Below are positions 1 through 8,513 of a stretch of 64,000 bases of DNA, one piece after another. The notes beneath the pieces were generated by a model. It did not search any database, was not told where the DNA came from, and was given only the letters and a program-made list of their open reading frames with translations. The translations under genes and the position numbers were made by a program. The DNA comes from Qiania dongpingensis (GTDB taxonomy: Bacteria; Bacillota; Clostridia; Lachnospirales; Lachnospiraceae). How positions within the stretch are numbered: position 1 is the stretch's first letter; each line of letters starts with the position of its first letter. The stretch lies in the NCBI RefSeq assembly GCF_014337195.1, contig NZ_CP060634.1, forward strand, positions 1,054,001 through 1,118,000, written 5' to 3'.

Positions 1-1080
1 TTCCATTTCACTCCGCCGCATAAGCGCCTGCTTCAGGACTCCCGTCAGGATCGTTATATTCTTCCTGGCCAGATTATGGTTCTGATAATATACTCTTTTG
101 TTCTGCTCCGCCTGCCGCAGAGCATATTGGTACTGGTAATTATTTTTTACCGGGCTTCTCAGGATCCCCTCCGTAAAATACAGGCTGCAGTCTCCATGCG
201 CCCCCCGGCACAGCTGATAATCCAGCCGCTTTCCCTCCAGGCGGCTCAAATAGGACCTTCCGAAGTTAAGCTCCACATACGAATACACCTTCTGCAGATC
301 CTCTTCTTTTACCCGGACTATATGGGTGTTCCCTTCTCTTTTTTCCTTCTTCTCCTGCTCGTCCTCCTGGGCCGTCCTCGTCATGGCCTGGGAAACCCGC
401 CTCATATAATCGTCAAAGCTCTCCTCGGAAGCGTTCTCCTTCAGAAAGTCCCTCCAGCCAAACTCTGCAAGCTCCTCCAGAGTCACCGCCAGCACCTCGT
501 CCAGACCGCCTTGTTTTTCCTCAAAGCTTCTGTCAAGAAGACGATTATACAGGTCATCTACCACCCGTATGATGTCCATGGTCTCAGAGGATTCCTCAAG
601 ACTTAGCACATCTGTCAGCGCCTGCTCAAGCTTCCTGGTCGCCCGGTACCCCGGCGCCAGAGCCTTTTTCATATACGCCATCCTCAGCATACCGGTCATG
701 GATTCCGCCAGCCTTCTGTCGTCATATTCCAGAATATCGGAAAACGCCTGCCGGCGGATTTCCTGCACTCCGCTTCGCTCTTCCTCAACTTTTTTGTGGA
801 CTGCCGCGTCTACGCAAGTTTGGGCCAGCCTCATCAGATTTTTCTGCTCCGCCCCTAAAAACGTCTTTTTCAACACATAAAGGGCCAGGGCGTCCTTGTC
901 AAAATATCTGGCAAAGGCCCCCTGTTTGACCGCATCATATAAAGAAATATATCTGGATTTCTGAAAAGAGTCCACATCCAAAGAAACATCCAGATCATAA
1001 TCGCCGCTGACGGTCCACATCAGGTTCCGGATACGGTTTTCCACTTCCATCTGATGCTCATTTTCCCAATATTCCTTCAT
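1..1080 (-). CDS. Partial protein, probable VWA/NorD-like partner of the adjacent MoxR ATPase
   Basis: An uninterrupted minus-strand frame of 360 codons begins at ATG 1080 (MKEYWENEHQMEVENRI) and runs off the left edge with no stop, so the C-terminus is missing. The visible part is helical and charged, with an acidic/lysine-rich stretch near residues 235-250, and no catalytic motif is recognised. It lies 41 bp downstream of a MoxR-type ATPase. In known MoxR systems (NorQ/NorD, CbbQ/CbbO) the ATPase is normally followed by a large protein with a C-terminal von Willebrand A domain. The helical, N-terminal-like sequence here fits that layout, but the VWA domain itself would lie outside the window. 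Being a gene is well supported; the family is inferred mainly from position. Confidence 0.6.
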   Translation of the reverse strand, partial: MKEYWENEHQMEVENRIRNLMWTVSGDYDLDVSLDVDSFQKSRYISLYDAVKQGAFARYFDKDALALYVLKKTFLGAEQKNLMRLAQTCVDAAVHKKVEEERSGVQEIRRQAFSDILEYDDRRLAESMTGMLRMAYMKKALAPGYRATRKLEQALTDVLSLEESSETMDIIRVVDDLYNRLLDRSFEEKQGGLDEVLAVTLEELAEFGWRDFLKENASEESFDDYMRRVSQAMTRTAQEDEQEKKEKREGNTHIVRVKEEDLQKVYSYVELNFGRSYLSRLEGKRLDYQLCRGAHGDCSLYFTEGILRSPVKNNYQYQYALRQAEQNKRVYYQNHNLARKNITILTGVLKQALMRRSEME

Positions 1081-1121
1081 TTCCCGTACCTCTTCCTGTT
1101 TTCTGCCGCTCCTGACCGCGT

Positions 1122-2045
1122 CTAGGACTCAAATACGTCTGCCGCCGTCCAGCTGTCGGGAATCCTTGTCATGACCACATCGCCGATGATCTCTTTTTCA
1201 AAAATATCAAAGGTCTTATTGGTGATCCCCATTTTTACGGCCAAGGCTGGACGCAGACCGCTCCTCATGGTTTTCATGGATGCCAGAAGCCCTCTCAGAT
1301 CCAACGGCCGGGTCGTGATCTCCCCGTTAAATGCCTTTAGCTGCAGGTCCAAAAAGAGGCCGCAGAACTGTTCCAGCGCCTTGTCTTTTCCGTCGGGAAA
1401 CGTCACCTTCAGTATTTTCATCAAAGTAGCTTCATCCACCGGCGGCATATCAATGACCTGGAATCTGGAGACGAGGGCTTCATTGAGCTCTTTCGTCCCC
1501 GCATATCCATAATTCATCGTGCCGATGAATCTCGCAGCCGGGTGAAGCGATATCTTTTCATACCCTGGAACATCAATGATCCTCCGGTAATCCAGCGTGG
1601 CATGCAGCACCGAGACCGCGTCGTTCTTTGCCATATTGATCTCATCCAGCACCCCGAACCCGCCGTATTCGGCGCACTGATAAACAGGCCCTCTCCTCAG
1701 AGTCACTTCATTGTCCTTAAAGGTATCCGTACCGATCAGGGAACTGCTGTCCGTATTCACATGAAACGAAATATTATAGGTGGGGCGTCCAAACAGATAC
1801 GCCAGATTTTCTGCCAGTACATTTTTCCCGGTAGCCTTAGATCCGGAAAGAAGCAGATTCTCCCCCTGCAAAAGCGCGGCGATCGCCTGTTCCAGGATGT
1901 CCTTTCCATAGAAGGGAATCATCGGTATCACCAGCCTCTGCTTTTCACTCTCTGCCACATCATATAGTTTCCGGAAAGCCTCCAGATCGGCTATCAGCCC
2001 TTCATCTACCTTCTGCTCTCTTAAAAATGCAGTCTCTTCTGCCAT
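1122..2045 (-). CDS. MoxR-family AAA+ ATPase
   Basis: A 307-residue AAA+ ATPase of the MoxR type. The Walker A region reads LLLSGSKATGKNVLAENLA (about residues 63-81), with an Ala-Thr in place of the usual GxGKT spacing. Walker B/sensor reads GFGVLDEINMAKND (about 130-143) and is followed by a FIGTMN sensor-1 segment. MoxR proteins work with VWA-domain partners to remodel proteins or insert metal cofactors. The start ATG at 2045 has GGAAGAGG upstream. The gene follows larB by 44 bp and precedes the edge-truncated gene by 41 bp, so the three are probably cotranscribed. It is the second, more divergent MoxR protein of this cluster; the other is at 6878-8455. Confidence 0.85.
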   Translation of the reverse strand: MAEETAFLREQKVDEGLIADLEAFRKLYDVAESEKQRLVIPMIPFYGKDILEQAIAALLQGENLLLSGSKATGKNVLAENLAYLFGRPTYNISFHVNTDSSSLIGTDTFKDNEVTLRRGPVYQCAEYGGFGVLDEINMAKNDAVSVLHATLDYRRIIDVPGYEKISLHPAARFIGTMNYGYAGTKELNEALVSRFQVIDMPPVDEATLMKILKVTFPDGKDKALEQFCGLFLDLQLKAFNGEITTRPLDLRGLLASMKTMRSGLRPALAVKMGITNKTFDIFEKEIIGDVVMTRIPDSWTAADVFES

Positions 2046-2089
2046 TGCCGCGCACCTCTTCCTTTTGCCGCCCTCGTTGTCCGGCTAAA

Positions 2090-2842
2090 TTATTCATTTC
2101 CTTCTGCGATCAGCCTGTTGATCTGCGCACCCATATATCCTGCGCCAAAGCCATTGTCAATATTCACCACCGCCATCCCTTCTGCACAGGAATTGAGCAT
2201 ACTGAGTAACGGGGCCACTCCTTCGAAGCTGGCGCCATATCCAATGGAGGTCGGCACGGCGATCACCGGCTTATCCACCAGTCCCGTGATGACGCCTCCC
2301 AGCGCGCCCTCCATTCCGGCAACCGCGACAATGCAGTTTGCTTTCCGTATCTCCTCTATTTTAGAAAAAAGCCTGTGTATCCCCGCTACTCCCACATCAA
2401 ATACCCGGAGGACCTCACTTCCGTGAAATTCTGCTGTCTGTGCCGCCTCCTCCGCCACGGGTATATCGGCAGTTCCGCCAGTGCATACGGCTACAAGCCC
2501 CTTCTTTTCCATGGGGAACGGTTCATATTTCAATACTCCGGAAATTTCATCATATACCACCTCGGGAACCACAAGCCGCACCGCGTCATACTGTTCCTTT
2601 GAGGCTCTCGTCCCCATGACATTCACCTGCCTGTCACGGAAGGTCTCGTAGATATGGACCAGATGAGGGAGCTTTTTCCCCCTGCAGAAGATCACTTCCC
2701 CGAAGCCTCTTCGTTTGTTTCTGTGAAAATCAATCTTCGCGCAGCCGATGTCTTCGTACTCCTGGCCGCCCAGCATGATCTCCGCTTCCTCCAAAGGAAG
2801 CTCCCCGCTTTTCACCTGTTCCAGCACTTCTCTTATTTCCAT
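2090..2842 (-). CDS. larB: LarB, pyridinium-3,5-biscarboxylate nucleotide synthase (nickel-pincer cofactor)
   Basis: LarB carboxylates and hydrolyses nicotinic acid adenine dinucleotide to P2CMN, the first step in making the nickel-pincer nucleotide cofactor of lactate racemase-type enzymes. The sequence has the LarB N-terminal segment (EVLEQVKSGELPLEEAE) and an AIR-carboxylase-like C-terminal half with VAVCTGGTADIPVAEEAA, VAGMEGALGGVITGL and GYGASFEGVAPLLSML. ATG 2842 is chosen because AGGAG lies 7 bases upstream; the 250-residue product matches the family. A GTG 13 codons upstream (2881) overlaps the larE stop as GTGA but lacks a better site. It follows larE directly in a larC-larE-larB order. 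Confidence 0.93.
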   Translation of the reverse strand: MEIREVLEQVKSGELPLEEAEIMLGGQEYEDIGCAKIDFHRNKRRGFGEVIFCRGKKLPHLVHIYETFRDRQVNVMGTRASKEQYDAVRLVVPEVVYDEISGVLKYEPFPMEKKGLVAVCTGGTADIPVAEEAAQTAEFHGSEVLRVFDVGVAGIHRLFSKIEEIRKANCIVAVAGMEGALGGVITGLVDKPVIAVPTSIGYGASFEGVAPLLSMLNSCAEGMAVVNIDNGFGAGYMGAQINRLIAEGNE

Positions 2843-2877
2843 ATTCTCACTCCTGTCCAGCTCATACGGGCCGCCAT

Positions 2878-3690
2878 TCACAGTAAATCCATGCTTCCGG
2901 AACGGAATCCTTCGGCGTCCAGCGTAATATAAGTGAAGCCCAAGTCCTTTAAACGGGCGACAATATCCTCTCTCAATGTGACAAAAGAAGACATTTGGTT
3001 CAGGTCTATCTCTATCCTTGCGATCTTCCCATGGACCCGAATCCTGACACTTCGGAATCCAAGCTCCGCCAGATAATTTTCTCCCGCGGCTATGCGCTCC
3101 AGAAGCTCTGTCTCCAGCCTGGTCCCGTAGGGAAGCCTAGTGGCCAGACAGGAGTTCGACGGCCTTTCCGCCACTGAAACTCCATACTCAGCGGCCAAGC
3201 GCCGCACTTCTTCTTTGCTGAAGCCAGCTTCCTTAAGAGGACTCAGGATTCCCAGCTCAGAGAGTGCGCGCAGCCCTGGCCTGTATGCCGTTCCATCATC
3301 TTTGTTGGTTCCGTCCATCACAACGCTGCATTGGTGTTCTGCCGCAAACTCCTTCAGTCTGGCAAATAGAAATTTTTTGCATTGGTAGCACCTGTCCACC
3401 GGATTATCGAGGATCGCCGGATTATCCAGCTCATTGACAGGAATCACGGCAAAATCCGCTCCACATTCAAGAGCCACCTTTTCTGCCGCCTCCTCGTCCC
3501 GCTTCGAATGGAGAAAGGTATCGAACAGCACGCCAAAAACCACTCCGCCAGTCTTCTTTTGTTCCCGGCAGGCCGCCGTAAGAAGCAGGCTGCTGTCGAC
3601 CCCCCCGGAAAATGCGATACATGCACCTTTCTTTACCGCATCCTGTATCATGTTGGTCAGCACTTGCTTTTTTTGTTCGTATTCATCCAT
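2878..3690 (-). CDS. larE: LarE, ATP-dependent sulfur transferase (nickel-pincer cofactor)
   Basis: LarE adenylates P2CMN and adds sulfur to its two carboxylates, giving the dithiocarboxylate that holds nickel. The PP-loop is clear near the N-terminus (IAFSGGVDSSLLL). Three cysteines stand out: RCYQCKK (a CxxC pair) and the conserved SNSCLATRLPYG cysteine. A single cysteine in the last motif is sacrificed in the Lactobacillus-type enzyme, whereas three cysteines are associated with [4Fe-4S]-dependent LarE, so this may be the cluster type (inference). ATG 3690 (MDEYEQKKQV) gives 270 residues, the family length, with AGGAAGGG upstream; a GTG at 3756 overlaps the larC stop. Confidence 0.93.
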   Translation of the reverse strand: MDEYEQKKQVLTNMIQDAVKKGACIAFSGGVDSSLLLTAACREQKKTGGVVFGVLFDTFLHSKRDEEAAEKVALECGADFAVIPVNELDNPAILDNPVDRCYQCKKFLFARLKEFAAEHQCSVVMDGTNKDDGTAYRPGLRALSELGILSPLKEAGFSKEEVRRLAAEYGVSVAERPSNSCLATRLPYGTRLETELLERIAAGENYLAELGFRSVRIRVHGKIARIEIDLNQMSSFVTLREDIVARLKDLGFTYITLDAEGFRSGSMDLL

Positions 3691-3752
3691 TTTCTCTTGT
3701 TCCCTTCCTTTCCTCCGGCTTGGCTCCCTCTGCATTTTCAGGGCCTTCCCGG

Positions 3753-5042
3753 TCACAGGCAGCCGGCTGCTCTCCGGATCTCTTCATATGCTTCCTGAAA
3801 GGAAATGCCAGAAACGTCTGCATACCGGGCTGCGTCTTCGTACTCCGGATAGTAAAACGTCATTTCCCCTCTCGATACTTGTTTTACCCTTGCCCGGCCA
3901 TACGGTGTCTCCACTGTCAAAAGCTTTCGGGACAGCACCGTTCTTTCCAGCCGGTATCTGCGGATCCCTATGGTGGTAGTATGCAGGAAGATCAGCTCCT
4001 CCAGCGGCTCTCTGTCTTTTTCATCACATACGACCTTCATCAGATACGCCGGCCTGTTTTTCTTCATAAAGACAGGAACATAGCATACATCCCTGGCCCC
4101 GGCGCGGAAAAGCTTCTCCATCACATATCCCAAAGCTTCTCCTGTTACATCATCTATATTAGTCTCCAGCATCCACATGGCTTCCGGCTGCTCTTTCTCT
4201 TCAATCAGATACGCCCGGAGGATATTCGCTTTTGCAAAATCCTTCTTTCCTGCGCCCATGCCTGTCTTCACGATCCGATAGGAGGAGGGAAGCTCCTCTC
4301 TGGTACGGATGCCCGACGCAATGGCCGCGCCTGTCGGCGTCACCATCTCCCCCCGCGTATCCGTAGGTCTAAGGAATAATCCGTACCGCTCAGCAATGGC
4401 TGTCACCGCCGGCACCGGCACCGGAAGAATCCCGTGCTGACAATGAACATGCCCGTTTCCTTCACTGACCTCGGAAACCACCGCTTCTGTGATATCCAGG
4501 TCATCCAGGCAGATTGCCGCCGCCGCGATATCCACAATAGAATCCACCGCTCCTACTTCATGGAAATGTACTTCCTCCACCGGCTTTCCATGCACCTTTC
4601 CTTCCGCTTCCGCCACAATCTGAAAGATTCGGAGCGCCGTCTTCTTCGCTCTTTCCGTCATATCGGATCCGTTTATGATCCCGGCGATTTCCTCCAGATT
4701 CCGGTGAACATGGGCATGGGCACCGTGGCCGTCATGGCTGTGCTCTTCCCCATGGCTATGGCTGTCATGTTCCCCGTGGATATGTTCTCCTTCATGGCCA
4801 TGTTCTCCATGAATGTGTTCCACATAATCATGGCTGTGACCGTCTTCTTTTCCAGAAAGTATCACATCGAAGCTGCAGGCATCAATGCCGCATTTGATCC
4901 GGCGCCCAATCCTTACCTCATATCCGTCCACTTTGAGGCTGGCAAGCCCCTGCTCCAGCTTTTCCCTGCTGGCCCCCAGATCCAGAAGAGCCGCCACCGC
5001 CATATCTCCGCTGATTCCGGAATAACATTCTAAATATAGCAT
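3753..5042 (-). CDS. larC: LarC, nickel insertion protein (nickel-pincer cofactor), single ORF
   Basis: LarC is the CTP-dependent cyclometallase that puts nickel into the pincer nucleotide. The protein is 429 residues, starting MLYLECYSGISGDM as is usual for the family, with GAGG 9 bases upstream. Residues about 70-115 form a His/Asp/Glu-rich linker (repeats of HGEH, HSHD, HGHE) suited to nickel storage. The C-terminal half has ETNIDDVTGEALGYVMEKL and the family's VFMKKNRPAYLMKV. In Lactobacillus plantarum larC is split and needs a programmed frameshift; here it is one continuous frame. It begins only 4 bp after the DUF362 gene stop, so coupling is likely. Confidence 0.93.
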   Translation of the reverse strand: MLYLECYSGISGDMAVAALLDLGASREKLEQGLASLKVDGYEVRIGRRIKCGIDACSFDVILSGKEDGHSHDYVEHIHGEHGHEGEHIHGEHDSHSHGEEHSHDGHGAHAHVHRNLEEIAGIINGSDMTERAKKTALRIFQIVAEAEGKVHGKPVEEVHFHEVGAVDSIVDIAAAAICLDDLDITEAVVSEVSEGNGHVHCQHGILPVPVPAVTAIAERYGLFLRPTDTRGEMVTPTGAAIASGIRTREELPSSYRIVKTGMGAGKKDFAKANILRAYLIEEKEQPEAMWMLETNIDDVTGEALGYVMEKLFRAGARDVCYVPVFMKKNRPAYLMKVVCDEKDREPLEELIFLHTTTIGIRRYRLERTVLSRKLLTVETPYGRARVKQVSRGEMTFYYPEYEDAARYADVSGISFQEAYEEIRRAAGCL

Positions 5043-5046
5043 CCTC

Positions 5047-6153
5047 TCATACCTCGATCAATTCATAGTCTTTGCTGCCAAGTCCTATCTTTACCCCATG
5101 GTCGATTCCCACCTTCCAGTTGGTGTTGGGGCTGACTTTCCCAAAGTGGTCCCTATCCTCATGCCCATGGCTTTCACCGAGGATGCTGTCCGCAATGACA
5201 GGCTGTGCGTTTACCGCATCCGCGCAGGCCACATCCAGGGCCACTGGATCAAAGGAGGCGAACATCCCTACGTTTGGCACGATGGCCCTGTCGTTTTCAC
5301 CGTGGCAGTCGCAGTAAGGCGAAACGTCCACCACCAAACTAATATGAAACTGGGGTCTTCCCTGTACGACCGCCAGACTGTATTCCGCGATTTTCTGATT
5401 CACGATCTCATTGGTGGCATCCTTCGCCGCACAGACTGCATCCTTCGGACAAACGCCGATACAGCGGCCGCAGCCTACGCATTTTTCATGATTAATGGAT
5501 GCTTTTCCTTCCTGGAACTCAGGCGCGCCGTGGGCACAGATCTTTTCACACTGATGGCATCCAATGCAGCGCTCCTGATCCACATATGGCTTCCCCGTGC
5601 TGTGCATGTCCATTTTTCCGGCGCGGGAGCCGCAGCCCATCCCCAGATTTTTCAGGGTTCCTCCAAAACCGGTCATTTCATGCCCCTTAAAGTGAGTCAG
5701 AGAGATGATGATATCCGCGTCCATGATTGCTCTTCCAATCTTGGCCTTCTTCACCCAGTCCCCATTTACCGGCACCTCCACATCATCTGCCCCTTTCAGT
5801 CCGTCCCCGATGAGAATATGGCATCCTGTGGAAAATGGGGAGAATCCGTTTATGTAAGCCGTTTCAATATGATCCAGCGCGTTCTTCCTCCCGCCTATGT
5901 AAAGCGTGTTGCAGTCGGTCAGAAACGGACGGCCTCCCAGCTCCTTTACCATATCTACGACGGTCCTGGCATAATTGGGGCGCAGATAAGAAAGGTTTCC
6001 TCTTTCTCCGAAATGTATCTTTATCGCCACATATTTGTCCTGAAAATCTATGGTCTCAATCCCTGCCTTTTGCAGAAGCCTTTGAAGCTTCATCTGCAGG
6101 TTTTCCCCCACCTTCGCCCTCATATTTGTAAAATACACCTTGGATTTCTCCAT
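5047..6153 (-). CDS. DUF362-domain protein with two [4Fe-4S] ferredoxin motifs
   Basis: A 368-residue DUF362 family protein. Two ferredoxin-type motifs lie near the middle (CIGCHQCEKIC and CVGCGRCIGVC), flanked by DUF362 segments such as VAIKIHFGERGNLSYLRP and ISLTHFKGHEMTGFGGTLKNLGMG. The exact reaction of these cytoplasmic iron-sulfur proteins is not established; an electron-transfer or metal-related role is plausible. ATG 6153 (MEKSKVYFTNMRAKVG) is preferred over the frame's upstream ATG because GGAGGAGA precedes it by a normal distance. The stop lies 4 bp before larC, which suggests a task connected with nickel-pincer cofactor assembly or its target enzyme, though this is inference from position. 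Confidence 0.85.
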   Translation of the reverse strand: MEKSKVYFTNMRAKVGENLQMKLQRLLQKAGIETIDFQDKYVAIKIHFGERGNLSYLRPNYARTVVDMVKELGGRPFLTDCNTLYIGGRKNALDHIETAYINGFSPFSTGCHILIGDGLKGADDVEVPVNGDWVKKAKIGRAIMDADIIISLTHFKGHEMTGFGGTLKNLGMGCGSRAGKMDMHSTGKPYVDQERCIGCHQCEKICAHGAPEFQEGKASINHEKCVGCGRCIGVCPKDAVCAAKDATNEIVNQKIAEYSLAVVQGRPQFHISLVVDVSPYCDCHGENDRAIVPNVGMFASFDPVALDVACADAVNAQPVIADSILGESHGHEDRDHFGKVSPNTNWKVGIDHGVKIGLGSKDYELIEV

Positions 6154-6191
6154 GCAATCTCCTCCTTCTCCCATAATCTCCATGAGCAAGG

Positions 6192-6881
6192 TCAATATGT
6201 AACCGGACGCGCCTCCGCACTGCACCTCTTCTCCTCAAGAAGAGGTATCACCTCCGACAGGCTGCCGCACCTGGCATACAATAGTCTCTCTATTTCCGGC
6301 TTCGGCTCCAGAAGATCCGGGATCATGACCACGGGCATGCCGGCCCGGACAGCCGAAAGCACCCCGTTCGGGGCATCCTCCAGAGCCAGGCAGCAGGACG
6401 GCGGTTCCATCAGCATGCCGGCCGCTTTCTGATAGATATCCGGCGCCGGTTTCGTCTTTTCAATCATATTTCCACAGACTATGGCGTCAAAATATCCCCG
6501 AATCCCCGCGCGTTCCAGATTTCCCACCGCATAATCATAGCTGGAAGAAGTGGCCATACCGATTTTATAACCGTTTTCCTTCAGATACGTCAGCAGCTCA
6601 TAAAGGCCCGGCTTAACGCCGATTCCTTCCTCCTCTGCCTTCTCCCAGAAAAACCGCTTGGTATACTGGCGGAATGTGTCAAAGGGAAACGCTTCCCCGT
6701 AATGCTCCAGAAAATAAGCCCTCCTGCTGGCCACCCCCATCCCCAGGGTATGGTAGATGTTCTGCCCCAGATCTTCTTCCTCATAGCCCAGGGCCCGGCC
6801 GCTCAGAGTCCAGGATAGCTGCACCAGACGTTCTGAGTCGAACATCAGACCGTCCATATCAAAAATAACTGCCTCCGTCAT
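6192..6881 (-). CDS. HAD-superfamily hydrolase, beta-phosphoglucomutase-like
   Basis: A 229-residue HAD phosphatase of subfamily IA. Motif I is AVIFDMDGLMFDSE with the nucleophile Asp and acid/base Asp, motif II is MATSSSYD, motif III is KTKPAPDIY, and motif IV is LALEDAPNGVLSA. The cap region sits after motif I, as in beta-phosphoglucomutase and YcjU/GS1-like phosphatases. The substrate cannot be told. ATG 6881 overlaps the stop of the upstream MoxR gene (ATGA), giving translational coupling, and its 3' end is 38 bp from the DUF362 start. In the lar context it could remove a phosphate from a nucleotide intermediate, but it may equally be a general phosphatase. Confidence 0.88.
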   Translation of the reverse strand: MTEAVIFDMDGLMFDSERLVQLSWTLSGRALGYEEEDLGQNIYHTLGMGVASRRAYFLEHYGEAFPFDTFRQYTKRFFWEKAEEEGIGVKPGLYELLTYLKENGYKIGMATSSSYDYAVGNLERAGIRGYFDAIVCGNMIEKTKPAPDIYQKAAGMLMEPPSCCLALEDAPNGVLSAVRAGMPVVMIPDLLEPKPEIERLLYARCGSLSEVIPLLEEKRCSAEARPVTY

Positions 6882-8455
6882 GTGAGATTCGCCCCCGTCA
6901 TCCAATCCTTCGCCTCTTCTATCTGGCTGCTGATCTCCTGCTGCCTTTCCGCAAACAGAAGTCCCTTATTGTATTTGTAATACCGGTCGCAGCCGTTTTC
7001 CTGAATATACCAGGCGCTGTAATATCCCGCCGTGAGCTCGGTCACGAAAACCACCAGTTCCTGACCCTGACCAAAGGCTGCCTCCAGGAAATCGAACGCA
7101 TAGTCAAGCTTTTCCGCTGTTTTATCAAACAGCTCCTGCCGCCCCTGGGTCTCCTTTGCAAATACCTCTCTGACAAGCGAAAATCCCGAATCTGTCTCCG
7201 CGTCCTCTGCTGTGTTCCTCACATACTTCTTCATATATTCCAGCTTCTCCTGGACTTTAAAAGCTGTGATCTCCGACAGTTTGTCAAGCTGCCCCGCATC
7301 CCGGTCCCTCTGAAACGCTTTCTCCGCCTGCTGCCGTTCCTCTTCCAGACACCGCACAGTATCCAGGAGCTCACTGTCCGCCTCCGCCGGCTTTCCCCTA
7401 TCTGCTTCTATTTTCTCAAGCCTGCCTCTGACCGATTTCAGATGACCGAACAACTCCGTCACCACACAGTCCTGCAGGTATGCTTTTCGGAATTCCTCTC
7501 CCAGCCTGTCCAGAAGAAGTCCCATAACGCTGAGCCTTTCATCAAATTCCGCAAAATGAAGCTTGGAAATGGCCGACGGCTGTACACGCCCGGCGAGCAC
7601 CTCGTCTATCTGATAATCCCTGTGATACTTATGATAGAGCTCCAGATAATTGGCAAAATCCTTGGCGATCTTCGGATGCTGGATATACTGTCCGATCACC
7701 TGGGCATCCACCGGCTGACCCAGCTTCTCATATACGGAAAGAAACTGTGACAGGTCCTCCCATCCTCTCGCCGTAGCAAAGATCACGCCGTCCACTGTCG
7801 TTTCTATCCGATAAAAATGATCCTTGCGGATGTCCAGGTAGGATAGAATAGCCCCGTGAAGCTTTTCCCTGTAGGCATATTCTTTCCATACTCCATAATC
7901 TGCTTCCACATCCAGCCGTTTCACCCGGTCCAGCGTTACCACGTCAAAATCCCTGACCGATTTATTGTACTCCGGAGGATTCCCGGCCGCCACGATGATC
8001 CATCCCTCCGGCACTCTCTGGTTTCCAAAGGTCTTGCACTGTAAAAACTGGAGCATCATAGGCGCCATCGTCTCTGAAACACAGTTGATCTCGTCGATGA
8101 ACAAAATCCCCTCCTTAAGGCCTGTCCTTTCCATTTTATCGTATATGGCCGCAATGATCTCACTCATGGTATATTCCGTCACAGAACAGACCTTTCCGCC
8201 GTATTCTTTTTCTTTTATGAATGGAAGTCCCACCGCGCTCTGCCTTGTATGATGGGTGATCGTATATGCTACCAGGCCCACATGACATTCTCTGGCCGTC
8301 TGTTCCATGATCTGAGTCTTCCCGACGCCGGGAGGACCCATCAAAAGAACAGGCCGCTGTCTGATGGACGGAATCACATATTCTCCGAACTCATCCTTTA
8401 AAAGATACGCTTTGATGGTGTTCTTGATCTCTTCCTTTGCCCGCTTGATATTCAC
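6878..8455 (-). CDS. MoxR-family AAA+ ATPase, long form with C-terminal helical region
   Basis: A 525-residue AAA+ protein. Walker A is PVLLMGPPGVGKTQIMEQ (about residues 34-51), Walker B is GILFIDEINCVSETMAPMML, and sensor 1 is WIIVAAGNPPEYN. The last 250 residues are charged and helical (coiled-coil-like around 340-400), longer than a minimal MoxR. Such ATPases pair with VWA-domain proteins, and the gene immediately upstream (8514-9857) encodes one. The start is GTG 8455, with only a weak GAGG in front. The stop overlaps the HAD gene ATG. The role as a cofactor-insertion or protein-remodelling motor is known for related families and inferred here. Confidence 0.88.
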   Translation of the reverse strand: MNIKRAKEEIKNTIKAYLLKDEFGEYVIPSIRQRPVLLMGPPGVGKTQIMEQTARECHVGLVAYTITHHTRQSAVGLPFIKEKEYGGKVCSVTEYTMSEIIAAIYDKMERTGLKEGILFIDEINCVSETMAPMMLQFLQCKTFGNQRVPEGWIIVAAGNPPEYNKSVRDFDVVTLDRVKRLDVEADYGVWKEYAYREKLHGAILSYLDIRKDHFYRIETTVDGVIFATARGWEDLSQFLSVYEKLGQPVDAQVIGQYIQHPKIAKDFANYLELYHKYHRDYQIDEVLAGRVQPSAISKLHFAEFDERLSVMGLLLDRLGEEFRKAYLQDCVVTELFGHLKSVRGRLEKIEADRGKPAEADSELLDTVRCLEEERQQAEKAFQRDRDAGQLDKLSEITAFKVQEKLEYMKKYVRNTAEDAETDSGFSLVREVFAKETQGRQELFDKTAEKLDYAFDFLEAAFGQGQELVVFVTELTAGYYSAWYIQENGCDRYYKYNKGLLFAERQQEISSQIEEAKDWMTGANLT

Positions 8456-8513
8456 ATTTCTGCCTCTTTTTTTCTGCTCTTAAATGCGTATTTTTATCCT
8501 TTACAGTTTCATT

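Noticed and set aside
5098..6432. Plus-strand open frame of 444 codons
   Set aside because: It lies antisense to the DUF362 gene and HAD gene, has no recognisable domain, and the opposite strand has ferredoxin and HAD motifs. A shadow frame.
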